Shown piece by piece: positions 11,855 to 21,881 of a DNA stretch of 64,000 nt. Numbering within the stretch: position 1 is the stretch's first letter; every line of letters starts with the position of its first letter. Below the pieces are notes generated by a model. It saw only the letters and a list, made by a program, of their open reading frames with translations. It was not told the origin of the DNA and did not search any database. Origin of the DNA: Chamaea fasciata (lineage: Eukaryota; Chordata; Aves; Passeriformes; Sylviidae); contig JARCOQ010000012.1 in assembly GCA_029207755.1 (NCBI GenBank), positions 22,493,740 to 22,557,739 on the forward strand, read 5' to 3'. Made by a program: the position numbers and the translations under genes.

Positions 11855-13180
11855 ATGACCTGTAAGTACTTGGAGAGTAGAGAAAACCAGTGGGGGTTTC
11901 ATTCTTGGACTTGTTAAAGGAAGTGCTGAGTTGCCCTTCACTCGTGCTTTACCCTCTGGGTGTTGCCTTCAAGGGAATCCTTTCAATGCAGTACTCAGAC
12001 TGCTCTGACATTGATTTTCTGGGTGATTTTAGGGGAATGATCCCAGAAGTACAGAATGTATTTTTCCCCTACTGGTTCTGGTTGGTTTAGCTGGAACAAG
12101 CAAGGCTTCATTAGCACTTTGATCACTTTGTACAGACATTTGTCAGGCACTTAGTGCAGGAGAGAAACATTCAGTTATGTGGCTTTTCAACAATATCTGA
12201 TGGTGCTGCTTTTGGACATCACTGCTCTTGCAGGGTTGTGGTTTGCCTAAAACCCATTGCACAGAAAGAACCACACCCAGTCAGGAGCTGCAGCTCCTGT
12301 TCTGTTATTCCCATTTGGTGAGCTGTTTCTTTTCTAAATCACTGCAACTTAATAATGATAAGTGCACAGAGAGAGCATTTCCTAGTCAAGTACTAAAGCT
12401 TGTGATCCCAGGAATGCCATTCTGCTGCTCTGTTGTAAATCTTTAGAATTTAAGCTTAAAAGTAAGATTTTGTGTGCTAAGTAATCTTACTTATTGCAGC
12501 TTCTTTGTAGGGGGATACCAGATACTCGGAATACCTGCTGTCAAATTTCCAAAACTTTTTCTTCTCTAAGAGTCCAAAAGAATGATTTCTTTGGAAATGG
12601 TTCTATACGTTCAAAACTCAGTCATCTGCAGTTTGTTCTTAATTCCAATTTCACTGTGGACATACATTTTGCACAGCACAGAAAATGCCACTTAATGGTT
12701 GAGTACAGAGAATCTCAGAGCCCAAAGGATGCCACTGTTACCTGTCAGGACACAGCCCTGTGAACGCTTTGTATTCCTAAAACTCGTTTCTCACAACCCC
12801 ACCCAGAGCTGAGGGCAGTCCTGTCTGTCCCCCAGTGTTACCTTGGGCAAAGTTCTGTTTCTCCCACACTGTTTCAACCATTAGCTGTTCAAAAAGCAAA
12901 TCTTTGTATTTTAGGACCTGAGGTTTTTCTAATCTAATCATGTGTGCTCCTCTGATTTTTTTCAGGGATGAAAGTCAATTATAAACAATTCATACAAAAT
13001 TAATTTCAGCTAATATTTTAACTGTACATGAAAGGCATTTTTTTTAGCATTTAAAACTGAGCTCCATGTTAGCCACTGAGAAGAAAATTAACTCCACCCC
13101 AGCCCTAACCAGCACACATTTCAGTGCTACTGAAAAAGCTACCTGAAGCAGTATAAAGTGCCTTTCTTGGTAACAAGTGC

Positions 13181-13480
13181 ATCACAGAATCCTAGAGTTT
13201 TTAGGGCTGAAGGGACCTCTGGAGGTCACCCAGTCCAAGCCCTGCCCAGGCAGGGTCACCTGGAGCAGGTGACACAGGAGTGTGTCCAGGTAGGTCTGGA
13301 ATGCCCCAGAGAGGGAGACTCCACAGCCTCTCTGGGCATCTGCTCCAGGGCTCTGCCCCCTCCAGGAAAACAAGTTCTTCCTCATTGTTGAGATGAAACT
13401 TTTTGTGTTTTAGTTTATGGCCATTGCTCCTTGTCCTGCTGCTGGGCACCACCCTCTGACACCCTCGGAGACATTTGTAT
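13181..13480 (-). mobile_element. CR1 LINE 3'-end fragment, - orientation
   Basis: The + strand starts 'atcacagaatcctagagttt', continues 'gaagggacctctggaggtca', and later has 'agagagggagactccacagc', 'gttcttcctcattgttgaga' and 'ccttgtcctgctgctgggca'. This is the reverse complement of the CR1 3' end and the C-terminal ORF2 coding part. It is moderately diverged and 5'-truncated, and lies within the inferred 3'UTR of the PUB-domain gene. Confidence 0.92.
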
Positions 13481-14509
13481 GAAGAAGCACTGGAGACTAA
13501 GCACAACTACAGTGTGCTTTCCTAAATGACTTCAGAGCTGTGTGTGACACAGGCTCGCAGTGCTGGGGCCCCAGCTTCCAGCTGATCCAACACTCCTGAG
13601 CTTTCCACACAGCACTCCCACCTGGAGGATATCCCTGACCCTGCCTCTCCTGCTCACTGGGATCCTTCTCTGAGCAGATTTTCTTCCTACCACTAAAATG
13701 GCGAAGAACGAGATCTTTTCCCCTTCATTTCAGTGAGGACAACTGGCCTGCAGAAAATTTTTTGAACTTCTGGTGCAGAATGAAGTGTCAGGAGCAGAGG
13801 CACAGGAAATGGCAGCCCTAGCTGGACCTCTCTCTGCTGGAGGCAGTTAACAGTTACAATGCTCAAGGCTTCTCTTGGAAATTGTGGTGGTGGCCACAAA
13901 ATACTTTGGTAACAAATGGAGGCAGATATAAAACCTGTAACACAGGTTAATGCCTCTACAAAACCAAGTGTTCACAGAGCTGTTTCCCTCTTTAAAGCTA
14001 AAGGAGTGTTATCAAACTTTCTAAACCTGTTTTCAACTGAAGTCAGAAGGAAGATTAGCTCAAACAGCTTCAAAGGAATGCAGAGAGTTAACTGGAGCAC
14101 ACCCCAGTAGGGCATTTCTAAAGCTGGGTCTTCCGGTTTAGAAGAATTTACCTTGTCCTAGAAGAGTATTCCAGGAATAGGTTTGTGAAGGAAAAAAAGA
14201 AAAGTAGGATGCCCAGCTGAAGAAACCTGTCTGGCATTAAAAACAGCCAGAAGGAATTTGACTGATGAATTAAATGGATTTAAATTTACAGAAGTTTGCC
14301 TATCCTTTATAAAGGTGACCATTCAGGTTTCCTTGTGAAAGGAACCATTAAGAATTTGTGTAACTCCTGCTCTTTACTGTCTGAAAGCAGTGATGTGGTT
14401 TGAGTTTTTTAGAACTGTTTTTATAAAGCCAGTCATGTCCCTGACAACAGGATCAAGGCCACAGGTGAGAGGACAATCCTCCCAGGTATTACAAATGAAG
14501 CGCTCAGGC

Positions 14510-16009
14510 TCAGGTGTGATGGCACAGCACTGCCTGGTCGGTTCTGTCAATGATGACATAAGGCTCCTGGGTGTCAGTCTCTTGGGAATTACAGTTCTCC
14601 AGCTTCCCTTCTCTACCTCCAGCAGAGTCACCTGCAGGCTGCATCAGGCTCCTCCGGCCCTGTGTGCTGCTCCTGCCCTGGTGTGAGGGCCGCACATCAA
14701 TGCTTTGGGGGGGGATGTAGGTGAGGTTGGGGGGCTCTCTGATGTGCCTGAAGCCCTCAGAAGCTGGGTGTGCCTTAGCAGGGTCCATGAACAGTCTCTT
14801 GCTGTCAGAAGCAGTAGTGGAATCCTCCATGTGCCCAGCAGAACAGCACAGACCTGAAGGTGGCTCAGTGTGTGACGCTGCTCTCCCGTGCAGCTCAGCA
14901 TCAGTCAGGTATGCATGTTTTATTTGGGAGTGATTAAATTCTCTAACGTGCCTGTCGCTTGTTCCTGCATAGCCCACTGCCTCAGGCTGCCCAGTTTCCT
15001 CTACTGGATACGTAAGTTTTTCCTGAGCATCCTTGATTTGTAGTTCTGTGAAGGTTAAAGACAGCTCACAAACATCCTCTTCCCTGGGGATGCTGCAGTT
15101 TTGGGCAGAGGCAAAGTCCGTGTAGGGCAGAGACTTCAGTTCAGTGGGTTCATCACCAGGGGCTGGGTCTATGCAATTTATGGCATCATTGATTTCTGCT
15201 TCAATTGATCCTTCTGGGACTCCTGGAGCTTCAAACTCCAAGGCGATTTTGCAGTCACAGGAGCTGTCAACAAACATGGCAAAGGCCGGGGGGCCACTGG
15301 CTCCCGGTGACAGAGGCGCCGGGGCACGTGCAGCCAACTCTGCAGCCCCTGCCAGGGCACACTCCCCACCCAGCCTGGCTCTTGGCTCCTTCTCCAGAGC
15401 CTTTGGAGAGAGGTTCTCACTGAAGATGGGTGTTTGTCCTATGACAATGTCACTGTATTTGATCAGGAAGTCCTCGCTATCTGAGCACTTGCCCGGGAGA
15501 TGCGTGGTGTTGATGCCGTGCCTTTGGTGCTCCTGGAGGCTGTCAGGGGCTGCAGCAGCTGCTGCCTGAGCCACGTCCCCTTTGATCCTCGCATTCCCAG
15601 CAGACTCAAAGGATGCAGCACAGGCAGCTGAACACTTCTCCTGGGGAGCAAGGCACAAAGGTGTCTCACTGGTCCCTTCATTTTCCAGGCTTTCCGTGTC
15701 TCTTCTCTGGGGTGTGTGATCTTCCTCATCCTCCTCTCCTGGGTGCTGATGTGTTTGTGTTCCCTTCAGCAGGCTCTTCTCCAAATTGCCATGTTTCTCT
15801 TCATTTGTCATCTCGAGGATGGCTTCACACTCGATTCTTGCCAGGAATATCTCAAATGCAGTCTGCTTCGTTTCCTCATTGTTTCTCTTTTTGACAAGTG
15901 AAAACTCTGTTGCTGTAGTTGCAACATAACCTATTTTCTCCAGGACTGCTTTCACAATATCCTCTGGGAGCACTGGCTGGATGTAGTAGACAAAATTCCC
16001 AGTGAAGGT
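14510..16009 (-). CDS. SPATA2-like PUB-domain protein, exon 2 (C-terminal part)
   Basis: After acceptor ctgttccag the frame opens with TFTGNFVYYIQPVLPEDIVK and runs 499 codons to a TGA at 14510-14512. Residues about 96-165 of the protein continue the PUB-region homology: TFTGNFVYY (SPATA2: TYTGPFVYY), an EKIGYV turn, and FEIFLARIECEAILEM (SPATA2: FELFLAKVECEQMLEI). Beyond that the tail is acidic and Ser/Pro-rich and looks disordered, with a six-Ala run at about 244-249. I do not see the Cys-rich zinc-finger C-terminus of SPATA2. SLPYTDFASA at about 388-397 resembles the PUB-interacting motif of SPATA2 (DLYTDSE, from memory). The family assignment is secure from the N-terminus. Whether this is SPATA2L or a third paralogue cannot be settled here. 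Confidence 0.87.
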   Translation of the reverse strand, partial: TFTGNFVYYIQPVLPEDIVKAVLEKIGYVATTATEFSLVKKRNNEETKQTAFEIFLARIECEAILEMTNEEKHGNLEKSLLKGTQTHQHPGEEDEEDHTPQRRDTESLENEGTSETPLCLAPQEKCSAACAASFESAGNARIKGDVAQAAAAAAPDSLQEHQRHGINTTHLPGKCSDSEDFLIKYSDIVIGQTPIFSENLSPKALEKEPRARLGGECALAGAAELAARAPAPLSPGASGPPAFAMFVDSSCDCKIALEFEAPGVPEGSIEAEINDAINCIDPAPGDEPTELKSLPYTDFASAQNCSIPREEDVCELSLTFTELQIKDAQEKLTYPVEETGQPEAVGYAGTSDRHVREFNHSQIKHAYLTDAELHGRAASHTEPPSGLCCSAGHMEDSTTASDSKRLFMDPAKAHPASEGFRHIREPPNLTYIPPQSIDVRPSHQGRSSTQGRRSLMQPAGDSAGGREGKLENCNSQETDTQEPYVIIDRTDQAVLCHHT

Positions 16010-18063
16010 CTGGAACAGAATGCAACATGGAAAAGCTGGTGAACACTGGGGGAGTGGGTGCAGGGAAATGTGAAAGAGTTGATTTCCTAAAGATCAAAAA
16101 TACTTCAAAACTTGCTTACAGCTTTCAAAAAACTGTTTTCTACAAGTCTGAGTTTTGAATTGCAGTGAGTGAGGCTTTAACAGCACTATTCTGGCAGCCT
16201 CTGGAGCATTGTAGCTTTGCTACAGCACATCAGTTTCAGTGAAGTTGTGCCAGTTTAAACCTGCTGGGGTCTTGGCTAAAAGTACCAGTATCCAAAAAAG
16301 GAAGAGAGTAAAGAAATCATTTTAGTCAAACCAGAGAAGCTCAGAAACAAACCGTATGTATTCGATTGAACCTAAGCTTTTTAAACAAACAGAGGTTCAT
16401 GAATCGCTGAGATCTTTTCCTAAACAGATGTGAGCCACTCACTGTGAATTTCTGAGCTGTCGACATTTTCTTTTTCCACGGTTCAGACTCTGCTGTGAAC
16501 CTTACTGCCCTTGAACTGAACTGCCATATTTTGAAAGCACCTTTCTGAAGAGAGACTAGTCTAACAGAAATATTGTCCAAACAGCTCTTTTTGCACAACC
16601 TGTCCGCAAAACACCAATCAAATGACGCTGCTGTGCAACAACGTAAAAAAACTCTTCAACCTTTGCTTGGTTTCAGAGCTACCCCAGGCATGAGGCCTAG
16701 TTTGTAACCTGGAAGTGGTTTTTGGTTTTGTCTGAAACCCTGTGACAGGAGAGACTATTCTGAGCTGAGCATGACCAACTCCTGGCAAGTCAGAACAGAG
16801 CAGAGGGGGGAATGTGAAGTCAGGATTTCCAGGAGTCGGGTAGCTTGTTTCCAGGCTGCCCAGCTTGGGCCAGACCAAGGCTGAGCCCTGAGCATCACTA
16901 TCACAAGCAGAAGGTTCAGGAGAACAAAACTGACCTAAAGAATGGCCACAGTATAATTCTTAGAGACATCTGTCAATAGTGCCCTGCACTCCTCACCTTC
17001 TGCTCCTTCTGGAGGGGGGCAGCTGCAGGCACTGCAGGGACATCAGAGCAGGTGAGAGGCAGGACATGGGAAATACTATTCCATGTATTTCAGTAGCTTT
17101 TAATCAAATCTGTGCATGCACAAGGTACTGCTTGTTCTCCAACTCCTGCCCTGCAGTAGAATTATTTCAGGCCTGCAGCAGGCTGTCTCACACTTTGGGT
17201 TACCCACAATGGTCTTCAAAGTTTAATTTTAATGCAGCCTAGGATTCTTGTGTTAGGAAAGGCTGAACCCACTAAGTGTAGACCTGACTATCTTATGCTT
17301 TGCCCTGTTTTAGGGAGATGAATGAGAAGAACAGGAATTTACAGCTGTTTGAGAATCCACAGGCGAGACCTAAGTGCAGGAAGAAGCAAAGAAATGGCTT
17401 TTCCTCACCAGTACCCGTTGCCAAAGCAAGGGCAATAAGTTTACATTTGGGTGTTTGGGGAGTCTGTCTGAATTTAGAACATGTGAAGATGGCTGTGTCT
17501 TCTGGGCAATGAGACGTGTTCAGCGCACTGGGGAGGTGGGGTAACCGTGACCACCCTGCTGCAAAAGACAACAGCACTTCCTCTGTCCAAGGGGCTGTCC
17601 CTGCCCACCGCCAGCTGCAGGCGCCGAGCTGGGATCGGGGACCGGAGAGACACCGGCCCGCCTGGCTTTGGCACCAAGCCACTGGAGATGGCCACTGCTA
17701 AAAACATCCCTGCTTATAGGCAGATTTTGGTCAGAGCTCAGTATGATGAAAGGCAAAGCCTTTGAGAGTAGCTTTAACCTTCTCTGCTATCTCACCGCAA
17801 CGAGAGGCTCCGTTCCCACCCCCCGGAGCTGCTCAGCACGGCCGGCCTCAGCGAGGACAAGGCCTGCGAAGGCCAGTGAACACATCTGAGCAGCCCTGCA
17901 CCGTGCTGGGCACCCTGCCCTGAGCAGACGGGCCCCACTCCCTGTCCCGAGCAGGACGTGTCCCCGGCCCCACTCCCAGCACCCTGTCCCCACTGCACCT
18001 CCCGGGGCCGCTGCGGAGCCCCGGGCCGAGGGAGCGGCCCCGTAGCCCCGGGCAGTGCCTCAC
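16010..18063 (-). other. Intron of the PUB-domain gene
   Basis: Phase-0 intron with donor gtgagg at 18063 and acceptor ctgttccag at 16010. No additional exon, repeat family or RNA gene was recognised inside. The 5' part is part of the CpG-rich promoter block. Confidence 0.75.
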
Positions 18064-18348
18064 CTTGAGGGAGCGGATCTCCCGGCGCCAAGGGCACAGC
18101 AGGAGGTTGACGCAGAGCAGCTCCAGCAGCTCCAGCGCCTTGAGCAGGTCGCGCAGGGCGCGGCCGCCCCGCGCCCGCCGGCAGCGCTCGGCCACGCCGC
18201 GCACGTCCAGGGCCCCGCGGCGCCCCGGGGCCAGCAGCCGCCGCGCCCGGGCCTTGATGGCGGGGTCGGCGCAGGCCGCCAGCTGTCCCTGCGCCGCGCG
18301 GGCCGCCAGGTGCGACACGTACTCCCTCAGCAGCGCCGGCTCCGCCAT
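18064..18348 (-). CDS. SPATA2-like PUB-domain protein, exon 1
   Basis: The 95 codons begin MAEPALLREYVSHLAARAAQ and end CPWRREIRSLK at donor gtgagg. The LLKALELLELLCVNLLLCPW segment (about residues 66-85) matches the helical core of SPATA2 (human: ...NLFLYPWKKEFRSIK) and SPATA2L (...FELLELAAVHLYLLPWRKEF). In SPATA2 this N-terminal PUB domain binds the deubiquitinase CYLD and bridges it to the linear-ubiquitin ligase LUBAC. I chose the ATG at 18348 because it starts the family-like region and has G at -3 and +4. An in-frame ATG at 18420 would add 24 Arg/Gly/Ala-rich residues, but it has C at -3 and overlaps a CCAAT box. The exon is extremely GC-rich because it lies in the CpG island. Confidence 0.85.
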
Positions 18349-18386
18349 GGCGCCGGGCCCGCCCCGCGCCCCCGCCCCGCGCCGCC

Positions 18387-18423
18387 ATTGGCCGGCACCG
18401 CCCGCGCGCCGGGCGGCCATTGG
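18387..18423 (-). promoter_or_regulatory. Two CCAAT boxes (NF-Y doublet)
   Basis: ATTGG on + at 18387-18391 and 18419-18423 gives two CCAAT boxes in gene orientation, 32 bp apart and 39-75 nt upstream of the chosen ATG. The spacing of about three helical turns and the CpG-island setting fit a TATA-less NF-Y promoter. The position suggests transcription starts very near or inside this interval, giving a short 5'UTR. Confidence 0.65.
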
Positions 18424-18468
18424 CGCTCCCGCCCGTCAGTCAGAGTGAGAGGCGGAGCCCCGCGAACC

Positions 18469-18478
18469 GAAAGTGAAA
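18469..18478 (+). promoter_or_regulatory. ISRE / IRF-type element
   Basis: GAAAGTGAAA is an exact match to the ISRE core GAAANNGAAA bound by IRF and ISGF3 factors. It lies 121 nt upstream of the start codon, between the CCAAT doublet and a G-rich block. A ten-base match with two free positions can occur by chance, but its place in the core promoter of a ubiquitin-signalling adaptor makes it plausible. Interferon control is inferred, not shown. Confidence 0.5.
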
Positions 18479-18481
18479 GGC

Positions 18482-18525
18482 GGGAGGGCGGGGAGCGCTC
18501 GGGCTGCGCGCGGGAGCGGGCGGGG
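18482..18525 (+). other. G-quadruplex-capable G runs
   Basis: The + strand has GGG runs at 18482, 18486, 18490 and 18501 with loops of 1, 1 and 7-8 nt, which satisfies the standard G3+N1-7 pattern. Further runs follow at 18512, 18518 and 18522. The block lies on the template strand upstream of the PUB-domain gene, immediately next to the ISRE match. Confidence 0.6.
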
Positions 18526-21026
18526 TTTGTCGCGGCTTGTCGCGACAGGGGCGCTGAGGCGAGATCAAGGCGTGGGTGGGATGTCCCGGGGTGTCCTGCG
18601 ATGTCCCGGGGCGTCTCGAGGCGTTGGTGGCTCCCGGCTGGCAGCGCCAGTTCTCGCACGCACTAGGCGATGTTTCCCTACTTTAACCTGGTTTGCACAA
18701 AGCTGATGGTAAACCACCTAAAGCTCCCTGAACATCGAAAGATTACACTATTTGTACATTTTTTAACAGCGGTGCCAGCAGCCATGGGTCACAAATGGTA
18801 TAACTTTTGCATTGATTAGTACTCAGACCCCTCTTTGCTGGCTATGCCTGTGATGCTGATCGGCCCTCGGGGGCGGCGGTCCCGTCACTGGGCTCTGGGT
18901 CCATTCATTTGCAGCAGGTGATCCCTGAGTTGGCCACGATCTCCCACTGCTGGAATTCCCTTTCCCCCTGTACTGCTCATATCGCTCCTGCTGCCTCCTG
19001 GCCAAACAGCCCATTCCTTTCGGGGCTGTCTTCCCTTTCTTTAAAAAGCTCAGCCAAGGATACAGCATTTACACTGCCTTTGCTGCCTGCCCTGCTGGAG
19101 ACCCCCCCGAGACAAGGTGTGATCCCTGGGTCTGTTCTGTTCCCCCTGCTGCAAGCTGCCTCTGGATCCCTGGGCTGGGTAACAGCTGGAAGAGGTTTGT
19201 GTCTGCTGTGGGGGTGACAAGTGTCCTGCAGCGGGGTTAAATGGAAGTTGGATCCAGCAGCTGGGAAACACACCTGTGATCCACGTGCTTTTCTAACCCT
19301 GAATTTTGGCATCTGAATTTTCAAGTCACCACCAGTGGCCACCATGATGTTGTGCACCTGTGTGGCCTCACAAATTGATAAATATATTCTCAAATGATGA
19401 TTATTATTTTCATTCACAGAAGTCTATGGTCATAATTTCACGTAGAAATTCTTTCTGTAGTTAAAGAGGGGAATAATTTGTCAGACTGTACCAAGACGAC
19501 TTAGATCAGTTGGATGTGGTTTGCGTTCAAGGAATATATTTTTACTCAACTAGCTGTGCTAAAATATGATCTGTTTGAGTATTTTCTAGGATGATTGGCC
19601 TATTATTTCCTGGCTTTTCATGCTTTCCCTTGGTGATACGTTGCTGTTTTCAGTGTCTTGACTTCAGTAATTTGATTCTGCCCTTCTGGAGCTTAGACAC
19701 TGACTTGTTCCCCAGAGCAGGAGGGACTTGACTGCTCCAGTGCTTGTTCCTGTGACCTCTGACAAAGGTAAAATCCAAATGTAACTGACTGAAGCACAGT
19801 GTTGCTTCCTCAGCAGTTGCTCACTCATGGTGGTCCCAGGGATGTGAAATAGAAAGCACAGAAGCAAACCCAAATACTTGTGTGTTCTTTACTAAGGTTC
19901 TGTACAAGATCAGTATACTAAAAACTGAAGCAGAAGAGGTGACTACAGAAATACAGGGTTGTTTATCATGTAGCAAGAAGTAGCATGTCCAGTTCTCTTT
20001 CTGATTTTGCGTATGTAATAAAGCGAAGGCCTGTGTTAAGCCTATGTTTAGCACGGGTATTAGAATTATGCAAGGGTTTAGGGTAATATCTGATAGCAGG
20101 AGATGAATTTCTCAAAAGCAACATCACTTTGCCAACTTTGCTGAGATTTATCCAAGATCTGCAATATTTTCAAGAAATGAAAGCATGTTCTTATTGCATC
20201 ATTACAAGGAATTTCAACACTTGCAGTAGTAGCATTGGAAGCTGTTGGAGCAGCTTCAGAGCTGCAAACTTCACTCTGCACTGCTTTACAGCTGGTTTTT
20301 TTCTTTCTAGTGATGTCTGTTTGGATTTATAAGCTATTCCTCCTCCACAGCTTTGTTGGATATCACTCAGTTAAAAAGATTAACAAGAACAGAAAATGCT
20401 AAACCACTCCTGCAAGTGATAGTGGTAAGATATCACAGAAGACAGCACACTCTGCCTTCAGTTCACAGTTTGTTTTTTAATTATATATGTCGGTAATGAA
20501 TCACACAACTCAGGTGGTAACTTAGAAAAATGTAGAAAATCCGTGTGACAGAGCAGCTGGGATTATTTGGATTGTTCTGTGATAACAGGATGACAGGATT
20601 TTATGGAGTGGTCCACACCACAAGAGGGAGCAGGCAGACGTGTGTAAGAAATGCTGCCAAACCCAGAGCACAGTGCCAGGGACACTTCACTGTTACTGAA
20701 GGAAGGAAGAAAGAAAGAAAGACTTGGATTGATTTTCTACAATTTTACCAATGCGTTGCTAACGTGAGGTATTATGTAAATCTCCCGTTCTCATCAGAAG
20801 TTTACTAAAAGCCAGCTTGTTTTGTAAACCGCAGATACAGAGTTGGTGGAAGGGCAGGAAATCTCAGTTTAAAAAGTTAAAAGCCAAACCAAAGGGTTTC
20901 CCACCATGCAGAGAAACTGAGCATCAGTAATGGAGAAGGGACTTGTCTGTCACATGTGAAAAGCCCTCTGTGCCTGTCTGCAGAAGAGCCTGCAGCTTGG
21001 TCATGTTACTTGGACTTTTTTCCCCT

Positions 21027-21054
21027 GAAATGTGATCTGAAAAGATCACATTTC
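21027..21054. other. Perfect 12-bp hairpin with GAAA loop
   Basis: The arms GAAATGTGATCT (21027-21038) and AGATCACATTTC (21043-21054) are exact reverse complements separated by GAAA. As + strand RNA this is a GNRA-type tetraloop on a 12-bp stem. No flanking longer stem of a pre-miRNA is obvious. Confidence 0.6.
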
Positions 21055-21857
21055 CCTTCCAATCTGGGTTCCTTAGATTGCCCCTGGCCCTCCCCAGCAG
21101 CAGCCCAAAGGAAGCCCTTGCTCTGTTGCAGGCAGCTCTGCAGGAGCTGCAGGCAGACACAGCCCTAAAAGCAAATCCCATTCTGCACAAACCACCCTGT
21201 GCTTCCCCTCTCTTCTGATTCTTCTGCCAGTAAATTTGACTGGACACTTCTGTGCATCTCCAGCCCCTCAGAGGTGCAGTAGAGTTTTGTTGCAGGGTAT
21301 TTTGCATACCACAAAACTGTTTAAATGAACACTTTTTGGAAGGAGCAGTTCTCTCTTTTAAAAACACAAATGTGGAATAGAGCCTACCTTTTAGCAATGT
21401 CTGCCAGCAGTTCTGCAATGGAAGAGGGTAAATGTTTGTTATTTTGAGTATAGAATACTGAGAATATTAAAAATCTTGCTGAACTGCAGAAGAATTGTCT
21501 CATTTTAGCAAAATACATATTTGCTGTCATCTACTTAGCAAAAAATGCATGCTTACCTTATATCTCATATGCATATGACTCAGTAATGGTATAATTTATA
21601 TAGCAGTAAGAACCATATAATTACTTCCCATCTAAGTATTAATTATAATTGCGTCAATCTTTGGAGTGTTAAATGATTATAGTTGAAAATTATTCAGTAC
21701 TTACAGAAAATCCAAGTGCAATTTTAATAATTTGGATGCTGTTTCCTTTTAAAGACCATTATATTTTTACTATACTCAGCTTTACATATCCTTTAGTGGG
21801 GATAGAAAATGAAGTCCATTTTCATAGTGTAAAAAACTTCAGTTTTGTTTGTTTGGC

Positions 21858-21881
21858 TTTTTTTTTTTTTTTTTTTTTTTT
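21858..21881. repeat. Poly-T tract (24 T)
   Basis: Uninterrupted run of 24 T on +. No retroposed sequence is recognised next to it. Confidence 0.85.

Larger units (their letters stand above)
10761..14509. other. Convergent intergenic region / inferred 3'UTR of the PUB-domain gene
   Basis: Apart from the CR1 at 13181 and the poly(A) candidates, I see no gene here. Open frames such as 11064-11501 (+) and 10962-11318 (-) have no recognisable domains and overlap each other, as expected for GC-rich noncoding DNA. The part from about 11.7 kb to 14.5 kb is probably transcribed on the - strand as 3'UTR. Confidence 0.5.
14510..18348 (-). other. Gene span of SPATA2-family PUB-domain gene
   Basis: The gene has two coding exons: 18064-18348 (95 codons) and 14510-16009 (499 codons plus stop), with a 2.05-kb phase-0 intron. 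Together they encode 594 residues. The conserved core crosses the intron without a gap (RREIRSLK|TFTGNFVYY), which argues against a missing exon between them. The gene is convergent with TK2 and in tandem with BEAN1. The long uninterrupted second exon and clean splice sites support a functional gene. Confidence 0.85.
17990..18640. promoter_or_regulatory. CpG island covering promoter and exon 1 of the PUB-domain gene
   Basis: Dense CpG dinucleotides and very high GC, sharply different from the AT-rich flanks, spanning exon 1 and about 300 nt upstream. No TATA box was seen. It contains two CCAAT boxes, an ISRE match and G-quadruplex-capable runs. It is the only strong CpG island in the window, so any BEAN1 promoter island lies elsewhere. 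Confidence 0.85.

Noticed and set aside
18349..18420. Upstream in-frame ATG adding 24 residues to the PUB-domain protein
   Set aside because: It has C at -3, overlaps a CCAAT box and adds only low-complexity residues. The ATG at 18348 has better context.
17792..18666. Frames of 110-203 codons on both strands in the CpG island
   Set aside because: GC-rich shadows of exon 1 of the PUB-domain gene; Arg/Ala/Pro-rich with no family match.
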